The notes beneath the pieces are model-generated. The model was not told where the DNA came from. It saw nothing but the letters and a program-made list of their open reading frames with translations, and searched no databases. A stretch of DNA of 64,000 nt from Lacrimispora saccharolytica (GTDB lineage: Bacteria; Bacillota; Clostridia; Lachnospirales; Lachnospiraceae): assembly GCA_021531795.1 (NCBI GenBank), contig JADYUL010000006.1, forward strand, positions 1 to 64,000, read 5' to 3'. Of the stretch, positions 18,822-28,286 are shown in pieces. Every line of letters begins with the position of its first letter. The first letter of the stretch is position 1. Position numbers and translations under genes: made by a program.

Positions 18822-20726
18822 TTATACTCCTGTCTGAAGTATCAGTCTGTCATAAACTTCCGTAAGTGTCTGTATCATCTTGGAAGCCATGGTATATGCA
18901 TTCTGGTATTTCAGCAGATTCACTGCCTCATCATCCGTATCAACACCCGAAATCGATATTCTCTGCTGATCAATCGACTTGCCGATGTTGGTGTAATTAT
19001 TGTAAAAAGTGCTCGCGTTTTTACCGTTTAGGGCCACGTCAGAAAGGACACAGGTTAAGAATTCCTGAGTAGCCGCTCCTCTATAGTTTGCGATCCTTTT
19101 ATCGCCCACCATATTAATCAGCCTGTCAACAATTCCATAGGCATCGCTACCCTCAGCCTTGTCAGACTTGGTTGCAAGCATTGTTGCGTCATTATGAAGC
19201 GCAGTCAATATATTGAAGTTCTTGGCAGTCAGGTTATGGTAGCTGTCATCATCATTCTTAATTACAACAGATACCCTGTTGCCGTCCTTATCCTTATACG
19301 CCTTATCAAATTCCTGCTGTGTTACATCAGAAGCATGATCAGCTGTAAAGAGAATGGTTCCGCCCTCTCCGTCCGAGGTGTAGCCCTCAAGAAGGATATT
19401 ATTGAAGGCATTGGCAAAGATTCTGCACCACTCATTTAGCTGCTGCTGGTAGTAGGGAACACCCTGATAGCTTATAGCCCTGCCTACCTCAGCCTCTCTT
19501 CCTAAGAAGTTGGAAGGCACGACCGCTTCACTTCTGTCGGTATCTATTGTGAAATAATAAGTACACTCGCCTGTGGCAGCATCATAATCGTATCTCCAGT
19601 CGTCATAATAGTATTCTTTATTACCCAGAGTAATCTTGCCGCCCGTATCGGAGAGAGTACACTTATCCAAATCCTTGGCATATTCCTTATTTACAGATAC
19701 AGCTATGATCTGCTTATTTCCCACAGCCTTATCCACAGTCTTAATGGTACCCTTGAAGTTCTCGGCATTGTTACCGTCTCTCATCTCTATGAGTCCCTGA
19801 AGTTCTCCGCCGAGTCTGGCATTGTAGAGCGAGAATTCATCTCCCAGCGCACCCGTGTTGGTATTGGTTACCCAGTATACATTGTACAGACCGTCTATAT
19901 CGGACTGATTAATCTTCTCATCCGACTGCTTGGCAACGCAGGCCAGAGTATTGTATTCATTGGTATCGACCAAGAGCTGACCGCCCGCAATACGTACAAT
20001 ATATCCGCTGGCTCCGGTCTCTCTGTCAGGATCGTTGCTGTCGGTTATCTTATATTCCTTAACATCTACGTCAACTATCGCAGACAGCTGGTCCACAAGA
20101 AGGGTTCTCTTATCCCTAAGTTCATTGGCCTTAGAGCCGGAAAGCTCGATGACGTTGATCTGCTTGTTGAGAGTCGCTATCTGATTGGAAAGGGAATTGA
20201 TCTCATCAATCTTAAGCTTGATCTCTGAGTTAACATCCTTCTGCACCTGTTCAAGGCTTGAAGCCATGGAATTGAAATATTCGCACAGGTTGCCTGCAAA
20301 CCCGATAAACTGTGACTTGGTTGACACATTGGCGGGATTCTTCTTAACCTCAGCCATGGTATCCATCATCTTGTTGAATATTGTCGTGAAGCCCTCAAGC
20401 GTAGAATCATCCTTAAAGTAATCCTCTATCTGCTTCATGTAGTAGTTCTTCATATCATATTCGCCGGCCTTGGTATTGTTGTTCCAATACTTGCTGTCGT
20501 AGAAATCATCATGAATTCTCTCAATTGCCAAGGTATCAACACCGGCACCGACACAGCCGTAGGTTGTGAATACTCTGAGTGCCTCGGATGCTCCGGACTT
20601 AACCTCCTGACGGCTATAGCCCTCTGTCTCAGCATTCGATATGTTATTTGCCGTGGTATTCAGTCCCGCATTACTGTTCAGCAGTCCTGTATACGCTGTA
20701 TTTAATCCAAAAAACTGTGAAGGCAT
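18822..20726 (-). CDS. flgK: flagellar hook-associated protein FlgK (copy A)
   Basis: First junction protein of the hook-filament joint. The 634-aa product has the axial-protein N-terminus (LNTTANNISNAETEGYSRQ), the FlgK motif ANELRDKRTLLVDQLS and the C-terminal signature ending MASKMIQTLTEVYDRLI. The central exposed domain is large. It is the second of two adjacent flgK-like genes, 38 nt after copy B. Both ends of each copy are intact, so neither is a broken remnant. Confidence 0.93.
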   Translation of the reverse strand: MPSQFFGLNTAYTGLLNSNAGLNTTANNISNAETEGYSRQEVKSGASEALRVFTTYGCVGAGVDTLAIERIHDDFYDSKYWNNNTKAGEYDMKNYYMKQIEDYFKDDSTLEGFTTIFNKMMDTMAEVKKNPANVSTKSQFIGFAGNLCEYFNSMASSLEQVQKDVNSEIKLKIDEINSLSNQIATLNKQINVIELSGSKANELRDKRTLLVDQLSAIVDVDVKEYKITDSNDPDRETGASGYIVRIAGGQLLVDTNEYNTLACVAKQSDEKINQSDIDGLYNVYWVTNTNTGALGDEFSLYNARLGGELQGLIEMRDGNNAENFKGTIKTVDKAVGNKQIIAVSVNKEYAKDLDKCTLSDTGGKITLGNKEYYYDDWRYDYDAATGECTYYFTIDTDRSEAVVPSNFLGREAEVGRAISYQGVPYYQQQLNEWCRIFANAFNNILLEGYTSDGEGGTILFTADHASDVTQQEFDKAYKDKDGNRVSVVIKNDDDSYHNLTAKNFNILTALHNDATMLATKSDKAEGSDAYGIVDRLINMVGDKRIANYRGAATQEFLTCVLSDVALNGKNASTFYNNYTNIGKSIDQQRISISGVDTDDEAVNLLKYQNAYTMASKMIQTLTEVYDRLILQTGV

Positions 20727-20764
20727 ATCGTTATCCTCCCATGCTTAACTTTTAATATGAAAAA

Positions 20765-22513
20765 TCACGAGCCGAGTGTATTGAGAATATGTTCAAGCAT
20801 CTCATCAACTACATTAATGTATCTGCTGGATGCATTATATGCATTCTGGAACTTGACCATGAATGTCAGTTCCTCATCCTGAGATACTCCGATTATCTGC
20901 TCTCTTGCATTGGATGCGGCAGTTACTGTTGCCGCCTGGCTGTCAAGAAGAGAATTGTATACAAGGCCCGAGTTGGCTACCTGGCTTACAAGATCGCCAT
21001 AATAATCCACGAAGGAGCTCTGCTTCTTAACATTGGGATTAAGAGTGTTGTTCTCAGCCTCGAAGGCTCTCTTAATCTTATTCATTGTCTCATAATCCAC
21101 AGAACCGTCGGCCAGGACAAAGCCAAGCTTGGTAGGCTCTCTTAGCAGGTCTGCATTTATCTGGATATTGGTCGTCGTATACAGCGACTCCTGAACATAT
21201 CCGTTTACAGTCTTACTGTTGGGATTATAGGTACCTGTCTGTTCCTTGTTAACAACTACATTGCCGAATTCATCAAGCGAATAGGCCTCACTTGCAATCT
21301 TCTGAAAGACCTGGATCGGTACATACTGACCAAGGTTATCATCGAATGTCATAAGATAATGCGTGGACTTATTCTCAGCAGACATCGCCGCTTCTCTGAT
21401 TATGTCATTAATCGTTGTTGTAATACCATGTACCAGCTGGTCGAACTCAGCCATTACATTCATACATACGGACTGTGATATGTCATATTCATATCTTCCG
21501 TCATCAATAAGATCCGTATAATCAGCCTTGTGGTCTCCTCTTGCAAGCATCCTTGACTTGAGTGAACCAATATCTGTATTAAGATCTGAGGAAATCACCC
21601 TGTTAAGATTGAATACCGCTGCCTTGTTGGCTTCCTCTGCCGAATATATCTTGTTGCCTGCATTATCGAGGGTAAATCTTGCATTTTTCTCCCAGAACGG
21701 AGTATAGAAGCCGGTTGAGGGATCTTCATATAAGCCAATAGAATATGCTATCTCGCCTCGAACCAGGTCCTCTCCTTCGAGCTGCACCCATACCGTACAG
21801 TCCACATCCTCATTGTAGGTAATGTTACCGTACTTGGACAGCTCATCTAAGAGGTCATTCCTCTTATCTCTGAGGTCGTTGGCCTTTTCGACCGATACAC
21901 CCTCTGCACCGACATTGGTTATCTCTATATTTCTGATCTCATCATTTAGTGATTTGATCTCCTTAGCTATGTTATTGATTCTGTATACATCGCTCTTGAT
22001 GCTCTCATTAAGACTAAGCTGGTATTCGGTGAGACCCTCGTATACCGACTGTGCTCTCGAGATAAACTCCTGACAGCGCTCAACGAATAAGCCCTGGGTT
22101 ACTGCACTTGAAGGATCCTTAGAAAGCTCCTGTACAGAAGTCCAGAGATCGCCGATAGACTCCTGGAAGGATTCGCCGTTAAGCTCATCCAGGAGATTCT
22201 CAATCTCACTTATGGCATCCGAAGAAACGTTATAGAAGGCCTCGCGACCCGCTTCCCTTCTATAGGTCGTATCTAAGAATACATCTCTTACCTGTCTTGT
22301 CTTGGAATATACGACACCGAGACCAAGCTGCTGATTGGCTACAGACTTATAATCCGTCTTGATGGTATTATAGGTAGCCGTGCTTGTCAGGACCTGCTGA
22401 CGCACGTATCCCGAGGTGTCGACATTGGAAATATTATGTGCTGTTGTATTAAGCGAATTCTGGCTCGTCTGAAGGCCGGATACTCCGATATAAAGGCTTC
22501 CCATCAGTGGCAT
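20765..22513 (-). CDS. flgK: flagellar hook-associated protein FlgK (copy B)
   Basis: Second FlgK-type protein, 582 aa, with N-terminal SLNTTAHNISNVDTSGYVRQ, a central ANDLRDKRNDLLDELS and a C-terminus with YNASSRYINVVDEMLEHILN. It differs throughout from copy A, so the duplication is old. It follows flgN by 20 nt. AGGAGGG lies 2 nt before the first ATG and 11 nt before the ATG three codons later, so the true start may be at 22504. The two copies may cap different filaments or form a heteromeric junction, which is inference. Confidence 0.92.
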   Translation of the reverse strand: MPLMGSLYIGVSGLQTSQNSLNTTAHNISNVDTSGYVRQQVLTSTATYNTIKTDYKSVANQQLGLGVVYSKTRQVRDVFLDTTYRREAGREAFYNVSSDAISEIENLLDELNGESFQESIGDLWTSVQELSKDPSSAVTQGLFVERCQEFISRAQSVYEGLTEYQLSLNESIKSDVYRINNIAKEIKSLNDEIRNIEITNVGAEGVSVEKANDLRDKRNDLLDELSKYGNITYNEDVDCTVWVQLEGEDLVRGEIAYSIGLYEDPSTGFYTPFWEKNARFTLDNAGNKIYSAEEANKAAVFNLNRVISSDLNTDIGSLKSRMLARGDHKADYTDLIDDGRYEYDISQSVCMNVMAEFDQLVHGITTTINDIIREAAMSAENKSTHYLMTFDDNLGQYVPIQVFQKIASEAYSLDEFGNVVVNKEQTGTYNPNSKTVNGYVQESLYTTTNIQINADLLREPTKLGFVLADGSVDYETMNKIKRAFEAENNTLNPNVKKQSSFVDYYGDLVSQVANSGLVYNSLLDSQAATVTAASNAREQIIGVSQDEELTFMVKFQNAYNASSRYINVVDEMLEHILNTLGS

Positions 22514-22533
22514 AGCATAACCCTCCTGATCAC

Positions 22534-23052
22534 TTATTGCTTCGCATCAAAGCCGCCCTTCATATTACCCATATATGCACCTGAATTCAGGGCATTTCTT
22601 GAATAGTTGGCAGTCTCAGGGGCTGCTTTATATGCCTGCAGCACATTCATATCGAACTGAACCATCTCAAGCGAGCTCTCGATAAGCTCCTTGTTCTGTT
22701 CATTGGTCCTCTTCATCTGACCAATCGTATCCGATAATTTGTCGTAAATTGCTGCCAGTCTGTTCTGTTCTGCCGGCCTGCTTCTAAGAACATCGATCAG
22801 GTCGGTTAGCTTAAGGGTCTTAACATCCTTGCCAAGAACATTAGCTATGTCTTTCATGCCCTCTTCTCTCTTCTTATCAAGGGCATTCACCTTGTTCACG
22901 ATCTCCTGCTCATCCTCCGTGATTCGCGACAGAGCCTCAAGGTCACCGCTTATAAGTACCGGTGTCTTACTCATGGACAGCTTTAGCAGGTCTTCATATA
23001 ATGAATCCTCCTGCTCAAGTATGCTTATTAAATCTTCCATCAAGCTAGCCAC
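22534..23052 (-). CDS. flgN: FlgN family flagellar chaperone
   Basis: Export chaperone for FlgK and FlgL, whose genes follow. The 172-aa helical protein has the FlgN layout: N-terminal helices with EDLISILEQEDSLYEDLL, a central hinge and a C-terminal tail with YNVLQAY-like and SRNALNSGAY segments. The start is GTG at 23052, with GGAGG 9 nt upstream; a nearby ATG is out of frame and stops after four codons. Confidence 0.88.
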   Translation of the reverse strand: MASLMEDLISILEQEDSLYEDLLKLSMSKTPVLISGDLEALSRITEDEQEIVNKVNALDKKREEGMKDIANVLGKDVKTLKLTDLIDVLRSRPAEQNRLAAIYDKLSDTIGQMKRTNEQNKELIESSLEMVQFDMNVLQAYKAAPETANYSRNALNSGAYMGNMKGGFDAKQ

Positions 23053-23102
23053 CGATCATATCCTCCGTAAGCAAATCGTCTACCGCACAACACTAATTCC
23101 TC

Positions 23103-23126
23103 TTGACGCGAGATTTCCCGCGTCAA
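23103..23126 (-). other. intercistronic hairpin between flgM and flgN
   Basis: TTGACGCG (23103-23110) pairs with CGCGTCAA (23119-23126) around an 8-nt loop. No T-tract follows on either strand, so it is not a good terminator; mRNA processing or stability is a possible role. Confidence 0.45.
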
Positions 23127-23133
23127 TTAAGAA

Positions 23134-23409
23134 TCAGTATGCAGCATACTTCTGGTAAAGTCTCTCTGCAAGAGTGGTATTGTCCATCTCGTAGGTTCCA
23201 TCCTCGATACGGCTCTTAACAGAGTCAACCAAATCCTGACGAATATCAGGGGAGTTCTTTACCGCCTGCTTAGCTACCTGGATATCCTTACCCATGCTGG
23301 AGATCTGGAGCTGGTCACGGAATTTACCCTTACCGGTCTCCTTCACGCTCTTACCGGTAGCAGGCTTATTATAAAGCTGCTGTACCTGTACATATGAATC
23401 AATACGCAT
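23134..23409 (-). CDS. flgM: anti-sigma-28 factor FlgM
   Basis: Holds the flagellar sigma factor inactive until the hook is complete and FlgM is secreted. The 91-aa protein has a disordered N-terminal half and the C-terminal sigma-binding helices (VDSVKSRIEDGTYEMD, LAERLYQKY). AGGGAGG lies a few bases before the ATG. It is first in the flgM-flgN-flgK-flgK-flgL-fliW-csrA unit and is transcribed from a consensus sigma-28 promoter. Confidence 0.95.
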   Translation of the reverse strand: MRIDSYVQVQQLYNKPATGKSVKETGKGKFRDQLQISSMGKDIQVAKQAVKNSPDIRQDLVDSVKSRIEDGTYEMDNTTLAERLYQKYAAY

Positions 23410-23475
23410 ATTTACACCTCCCTGTGTATGCAGATTTACACAATCTACATAAGGATAATCTTGGTTTCATTATCT

Positions 23476-23502
23476 TTATCGGAGAATTAGGTTAAGACTT
23501 TA
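23476..23502 (-). promoter_or_regulatory. sigma-28 promoter for the flgM operon
   Basis: On the minus strand TAAA (23499-23502) is followed after 16 nt by CCGATAA (23476-23482), matching the Gram-positive SigD consensus TAAA-N15-GCCGATAT. It lies about 70 nt before flgM and abuts the end of the antiporter operon. Confidence 0.88.
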
Positions 23503-23508
23503 GCACTT

Positions 23509-25482
23509 TTACCAAATTATCTTCTTAATAAATACATAAAGCACTGTGATTACGAGTCCCAGGCAGAACAGCATCAGTCCAAAGGACATGCTTCGGGTTA
23601 TGATGAAGCTGCTCTCCTTGAAGGTGTCGTGTTCAACCGCATATTCGTGGACATAGTTGCGCTCAGGCAGCTGTGGCAGCTTAAACAGTGCTCTTACCTT
23701 GCTTAAGAGTCTGACAGAACGTGAAACCAGACTTCCCGCGTAGTAGGTAAAGATATTACCCTCCTTAAGCTCGCCCCTGACCGGACTGTCCTTGTAAACA
23801 GTCAAGCGAAGAGCAACAACTATCCAGTCGGTGAAGCTGTCAAAGACTCTTGAGATAACGCCGAATACGAAGGGCAGAGCCTGAAGCAGTACCGGTCTGT
23901 ATATGAGATTCTCAAGGTCAAGCCAGGCCGGCCATCTGTTGACATATTCCCACTCCCCGTCCGTCTTCTTCATAAGAAGTAGCCTGACGACTATGAGGTA
24001 GAGTGCGATTCCTATAAGTATCGAGATGGCGCCGCCACGCAGGTTGGCCCATGAGAAGTAATTAACAGGTTCCATGCTCTCCGTGCGAAGGAAGGAATCT
24101 GAGATATCAGCAAGAGCATCCATGGTGTACTTGCTTGCCATACCAAAAAGTGGAAGCACAAGTGCACTGACAAGTAAGCAGACTGCCGTCACGGGGTTCA
24201 TATATTTCTTCTTATTATCATATTCCTCCTGGAGCTTCGCATCCCTGTTGCGTTCAACGAAGATGCAGATATAGAGCTTGGTCATGTATGCTACCGTAAA
24301 ACCGCCGCTTACTAAGAATATCCATTCAACCAGAGCCATCTGAGTGCCGCTTACAATTCCTGACACCAGCCCCTCAGCCAAAAGATGTCGGTATTCAACA
24401 ATGCTTTCATGAATGAGAGTCTTGCTGATATAGCCGTCCCACAGCGGGATTCCGCCGATTCCGAGGGCTCCCATCAGGAAGATTAAGTTAAGCATTTTCT
24501 TATGCCTGCCAAAGCCCCTCACCTTATTAAGGTCAAGGGAGTGCACATTCATAAATACAACACCCGCAGCACAGAACAATACAAGCTTGATCAGAGAGTG
24601 ATTGACCATATGAAGCAGACTTCCGTGAAGCGCAATGCTGTTCTCATCACCCAGAAGTCCTGCCATTCCGATACCTGTTAAGATAAAGCCAATCTGGGAT
24701 ACCGATGAGCAGGCAAGAGTTCTTTTAAGATCAATACTGAAGAGAGCAAGAACGGCGCCAAGCAGCATGGTACATACACCGATTGTAAGAATAAAGAGCC
24801 CCCAGTCTGTATCACCCATAAAGATATAACAGGTGAGGATAAGCACACCAAATACGCCGGCTTTGGTAAGTATTCCCGAAAGCAGTGCGGATGCGGGTGC
24901 CGGTGCAACCGGATGGGCCTTAGGCAGCCAGATATGAAGCGGGAAGGCACCCGCCTTGGCAGCGAAGCCCACAAACAGGCAGACAGCTGCTGCCCAGAGC
25001 CTGGTCTCAGTCTCGGGATAGCCAATCTCTCTAAGCAGTCCCGCCTGTGCAGACAGTCCGATAAGTTCATCAAAGTTAAGTGTTCCGGTGAGGTCATATA
25101 GTAAGAAAATACCCATGAGCATCACAAGACCGCCGATAATGGCAACACCAAGATAGGTTGCGGCAGCACGAAGGCTCTCGGGTTTTTCATCCTGTGCCAC
25201 CCATACGAAGCTTGCAAGCGACATAATCTCAAAGAAGATAAAAGTAGTGTAGAAGTCAGCTGAGAGGAACACACCCACAGTCGCAAAATAGGTAAGAATC
25301 AGGAAGAAATAATACCTTCCCTTCCTCTGATAATGCTTCATATATTCGAGTGAAAACAGTGTCGATACTGTCCACATGAAGGTGGCAATAAGCACATACA
25401 TAAGCCTGAAGCCGTCAAGCTTAAAACTAAGCCCCATTCCGCATATATCACTAATATTCATACCAAAAGAAAAATCGTTCAT
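23509..25482 (-). CDS. Mrp/complex-I-like proton-translocating subunit (fourth copy)
   Basis: Polytopic membrane protein of the NuoL/M/N and MrpA/D family. It keeps the key residues of the fold: the TM5 Glu (FIFFEIMSLAS), the TM7 Lys (AAKAGAFPLHIWLPKAHP) and the TM8 Lys (GILTKAGVFGVL). At 657 aa it has a C-terminal extension of about 200 residues with further hydrophobic stretches. It seems to lack the first one or two helices, since it opens at a LDGFRLMYV-like segment normally 60 residues in. It is the last gene of the ten-gene operon, 17 nt after its neighbour. Confidence 0.88.
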   Translation of the reverse strand: MNDFSFGMNISDICGMGLSFKLDGFRLMYVLIATFMWTVSTLFSLEYMKHYQRKGRYYFFLILTYFATVGVFLSADFYTTFIFFEIMSLASFVWVAQDEKPESLRAAATYLGVAIIGGLVMLMGIFLLYDLTGTLNFDELIGLSAQAGLLREIGYPETETRLWAAAVCLFVGFAAKAGAFPLHIWLPKAHPVAPAPASALLSGILTKAGVFGVLILTCYIFMGDTDWGLFILTIGVCTMLLGAVLALFSIDLKRTLACSSVSQIGFILTGIGMAGLLGDENSIALHGSLLHMVNHSLIKLVLFCAAGVVFMNVHSLDLNKVRGFGRHKKMLNLIFLMGALGIGGIPLWDGYISKTLIHESIVEYRHLLAEGLVSGIVSGTQMALVEWIFLVSGGFTVAYMTKLYICIFVERNRDAKLQEEYDNKKKYMNPVTAVCLLVSALVLPLFGMASKYTMDALADISDSFLRTESMEPVNYFSWANLRGGAISILIGIALYLIVVRLLLMKKTDGEWEYVNRWPAWLDLENLIYRPVLLQALPFVFGVISRVFDSFTDWIVVALRLTVYKDSPVRGELKEGNIFTYYAGSLVSRSVRLLSKVRALFKLPQLPERNYVHEYAVEHDTFKESSFIITRSMSFGLMLFCLGLVITVLYVFIKKIIW

Positions 25483-25499
25483 CCTTTTCTCCTTAATTG

Positions 25500-26957
25500 C
25501 TACATTCCGGCAACATTCATGATCATCTTCATGAGCGGCTCACAGTGGAGGCCAAGCACCACCATCATCACAACAAAGATATAAAGCGGAAGCATCATCT
25601 TCCAGTTCGGATCAGTGATCCCTTCATTGACCGAATCATCAAAGCCTTCATTTGGCCAAAATGCTCTGACAGTGATACTCATCATATATATTGCTGTGAG
25701 CAGCGCAGATACCAGCAGACAGCCAATGCCGACAAGAGCAGGTATGCTTCCGTTATCAATCGCTGCTGAAGCAAGATTCCATTTGCTTACAAAGCCCGCC
25801 ATTCCGGGCACTCCCATGAGCGCAAGTCCCGATATCGTAAAGATCACGAAGGTCTTGGGCATATGCCTGCCCAGTCCGTCCAGCTCATATACATATTCCC
25901 TCTCCGTCTGATGCATAACCGCACCGGCGCAGAAGAAGGAGCAGATCTTCATTATCGCATGCATTATAAGGTGGCTTACGGCTGCTACAAGTCCAAGAGG
26001 CGACATCATGGTCGCGCCAAACAAAATATATGAAAGATTACTTATTGTGGAATAAGCCAGTCTTCTCTTGAAATGTGTCTCCTTAACAGCTCTGGAGCAA
26101 CCGTATACTATGGTAAAGCTTACAATTGCCATAACAGTGTACTGAGCCCAGGTTCCCTTAAGGAAGTCCGCACCGAAGCAGTAATAGGTAAGTCTAATTA
26201 TTGCAAAGGCACCCGACTTAACCACCGCTACGGCATGAAGCAGAGCAGTAACCGGAGTCGGCGCAACACCGGCATCCGGAAGCCATGAATTGAAGGGGCA
26301 GACCGCTGCCTTAACACCGAAGCCCATAAAGGCAAGTACATAGATAAGCAGCAATACATTGGTCTTATCTCCCACCAGAGTCATATCCAGTACCCCTCCT
26401 AAGGTAAACTCAGGATTAGCGCCGTAGATAATGACGAATATCATTCCGATAAAGGCAAATGCCGCGCCTCCCAGGGAATAATACATATATTTTCGACCGG
26501 CAAGCACCGCCTTCCTCGTCAGAGTATGCATGACAAGCGGTACCGTGATAATGGTCAGTAATTCATAGAAGAAATACATGGTAAGAATGTTATCTGCAAA
26601 GGCAATACCCAGAGTAACACCATAGGTCATGGTATAGAACATGAAGAATACCGTCTCATGCTCCTCCTTGGTCATGTATTCAAATGCATAAAGAGTCGCC
26701 AAGGGCCAGAGAACGGATACAAGTCCCGCAAATATCATACCCAGTCCGTCGGCGCAGAAAGTGATGTTAAGACCTCCCGCAAAGTGAACGACTGTGTGAG
26801 GACTATGGTCTGTTCCCAGGATCATAAGCCATACAAACAATGAATTAAGAATGACCATGGTCTCAATATAGAGCTCCATAAGTGAGCGCTTCTTCCATTT
26901 GATGACAGGAATCAGGGCTCCCGCTATGAAGGGTAACAATATACATACAAGTATCAT
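25500..26957 (-). CDS. MrpD-like proton-conducting subunit (third copy)
   Basis: A 485-aa polytopic subunit of the antiporter with a complete N-terminus. TM5 carries Glu in YFFYELLTIIT, TM7 Lys in GFGVKAAVCPFNSWLPDA and TM8 Lys in AVAVVKSGAFAI. The usual PxHxWLPxA becomes PFNSWLPDA here, a His-to-Asn change relative to the other three copies. It follows the second copy by 11 nt. Confidence 0.88.
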   Translation of the reverse strand: MILVCILLPFIAGALIPVIKWKKRSLMELYIETMVILNSLFVWLMILGTDHSPHTVVHFAGGLNITFCADGLGMIFAGLVSVLWPLATLYAFEYMTKEEHETVFFMFYTMTYGVTLGIAFADNILTMYFFYELLTIITVPLVMHTLTRKAVLAGRKYMYYSLGGAAFAFIGMIFVIIYGANPEFTLGGVLDMTLVGDKTNVLLLIYVLAFMGFGVKAAVCPFNSWLPDAGVAPTPVTALLHAVAVVKSGAFAIIRLTYYCFGADFLKGTWAQYTVMAIVSFTIVYGCSRAVKETHFKRRLAYSTISNLSYILFGATMMSPLGLVAAVSHLIMHAIMKICSFFCAGAVMHQTEREYVYELDGLGRHMPKTFVIFTISGLALMGVPGMAGFVSKWNLASAAIDNGSIPALVGIGCLLVSALLTAIYMMSITVRAFWPNEGFDDSVNEGITDPNWKMMLPLYIFVVMMVVLGLHCEPLMKMIMNVAGM

Positions 26958-26968
26958 CCCGATCCCTC

Positions 26969-28267
26969 CTAAATTACATCAAGAAGTGAATAAACTATCT
27001 GCTCAATGAGTCCGGTAAGCGTCCTCGGGAAGAGTCCCATAAGCACCGAACACAGAGTCAAGGCAACAATCGGTATAAGCATGAGAGACTTAGGCTCACA
27101 CTTAGGCTCGGTCACATAGTCATCTCCCGGGAAGAAGCCAATGAAGGTTAACTCCAGAAGATATCCCGCAGTTAGCAGCGCCGATATCAGCAATATTACC
27201 GGGCCAAGCACACTAAATATCTTAATGTCGCTGTCAAGGGCTCCTATACAGAGATACCACTTACTGATGAAGCCTCCCGTGGGCGGAATTCCTATTAGTC
27301 CAAGCGAAAGCAGGGTATAACATATCATGGTTACGGGCATACGTCTGCCCACCCCGCGCATCTCACTTACCCTTGTCACACCAAGGTTATGAATGATGGC
27401 ACCGGCAACAAGGAAGAGTCCTGCCTTAATAAGTGCGTGACCGATTACGTGAAGCAAGGCTCCCTCCATTGCAATAGGGTTAAGCACAGACAGTCCAAAC
27501 AGGATATAAGACACCTGGCTTACAGTCGAATATGCAAGACGTTTCTTGAGCACCGGTTCCCTGTAGGCCAGCATCGAGCCCATGAACACTGTGAGAAGCG
27601 AAAGTATCATCCATACCTTTGAAACCACACTTCCCGAAAGCAGGCTCGCATCAAACACATAGAAAAGACTTCTTAATATACCAAGCACTCCTGCCTTAAC
27701 TATTACAGCCGACAGAACTGCTGAAGCCGGAGCAGGTGCCACCGGATGGGCTGTAGGAAGCCACGAATGCATGGGCCACATACCGGCCTTAACGCCAAAT
27801 CCTACAATAAGCATGAAGGCTGCTGCCAGAAGCACTCCGGAATTGGCATCAAATACAGCCTCACTTAGTGTTCCGCCCGCTGTAAAAGTCAGGCTCTCCG
27901 CATATTTATTCAGAATGTAGATCCCAAACAAAGCCGAATATGCTCCAAAGAGAGAAAAGAAGAGGTATTTGAGCGCAGCCATTATGCTCTCTTTCGTTCT
28001 CTCATGAATAACAAGCGGCATTGACATCAGTGTCAGCAGCTCGAAACACATATAAAAGGTGATCATATTACCCGCAAAGCAAAGCAGTATTTCAACAGTC
28101 ATTGAAAGCACATAGAAAATGCCGTAGCTTACAATATGCTTCTCCCCCTTCATATATTCCATCTGGAACATGCCCGAGAGCAGGAAGATCACAAGGGTTA
28201 GCGTAGCAAAGATTAACCCCAGACTGTCTATATGAAAATACAATGGAAAATTGCTAAAAACTGACAT
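26969..28267 (-). CDS. MrpD-like proton-conducting subunit (second copy)
   Basis: A 432-aa polytopic subunit with TM5 Glu (MCFELLTLMS), TM7 Lys (GFGVKAGMWPMHSWLPTAHP) and TM8 Lys (AVIVKAGVLGIL). It begins at FHIDSLGLIFATL, which in full-length relatives comes after two helices, so it is N-terminally short. I place the start at the ATG at 28267; an in-frame TTG at 28294 would overlap the upstream stop by 8 nt. Ribosome sites are poor for both (GGAAGG is 11 nt before the ATG). Confidence 0.85.
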   Translation of the reverse strand: MSVFSNFPLYFHIDSLGLIFATLTLVIFLLSGMFQMEYMKGEKHIVSYGIFYVLSMTVEILLCFAGNMITFYMCFELLTLMSMPLVIHERTKESIMAALKYLFFSLFGAYSALFGIYILNKYAESLTFTAGGTLSEAVFDANSGVLLAAAFMLIVGFGVKAGMWPMHSWLPTAHPVAPAPASAVLSAVIVKAGVLGILRSLFYVFDASLLSGSVVSKVWMILSLLTVFMGSMLAYREPVLKKRLAYSTVSQVSYILFGLSVLNPIAMEGALLHVIGHALIKAGLFLVAGAIIHNLGVTRVSEMRGVGRRMPVTMICYTLLSLGLIGIPPTGGFISKWYLCIGALDSDIKIFSVLGPVILLISALLTAGYLLELTFIGFFPGDDYVTEPKCEPKSLMLIPIVALTLCSVLMGLFPRTLTGLIEQIVYSLLDVI

Positions 28268-28286
28268 ATCCTCTAAATGTCCTTCC

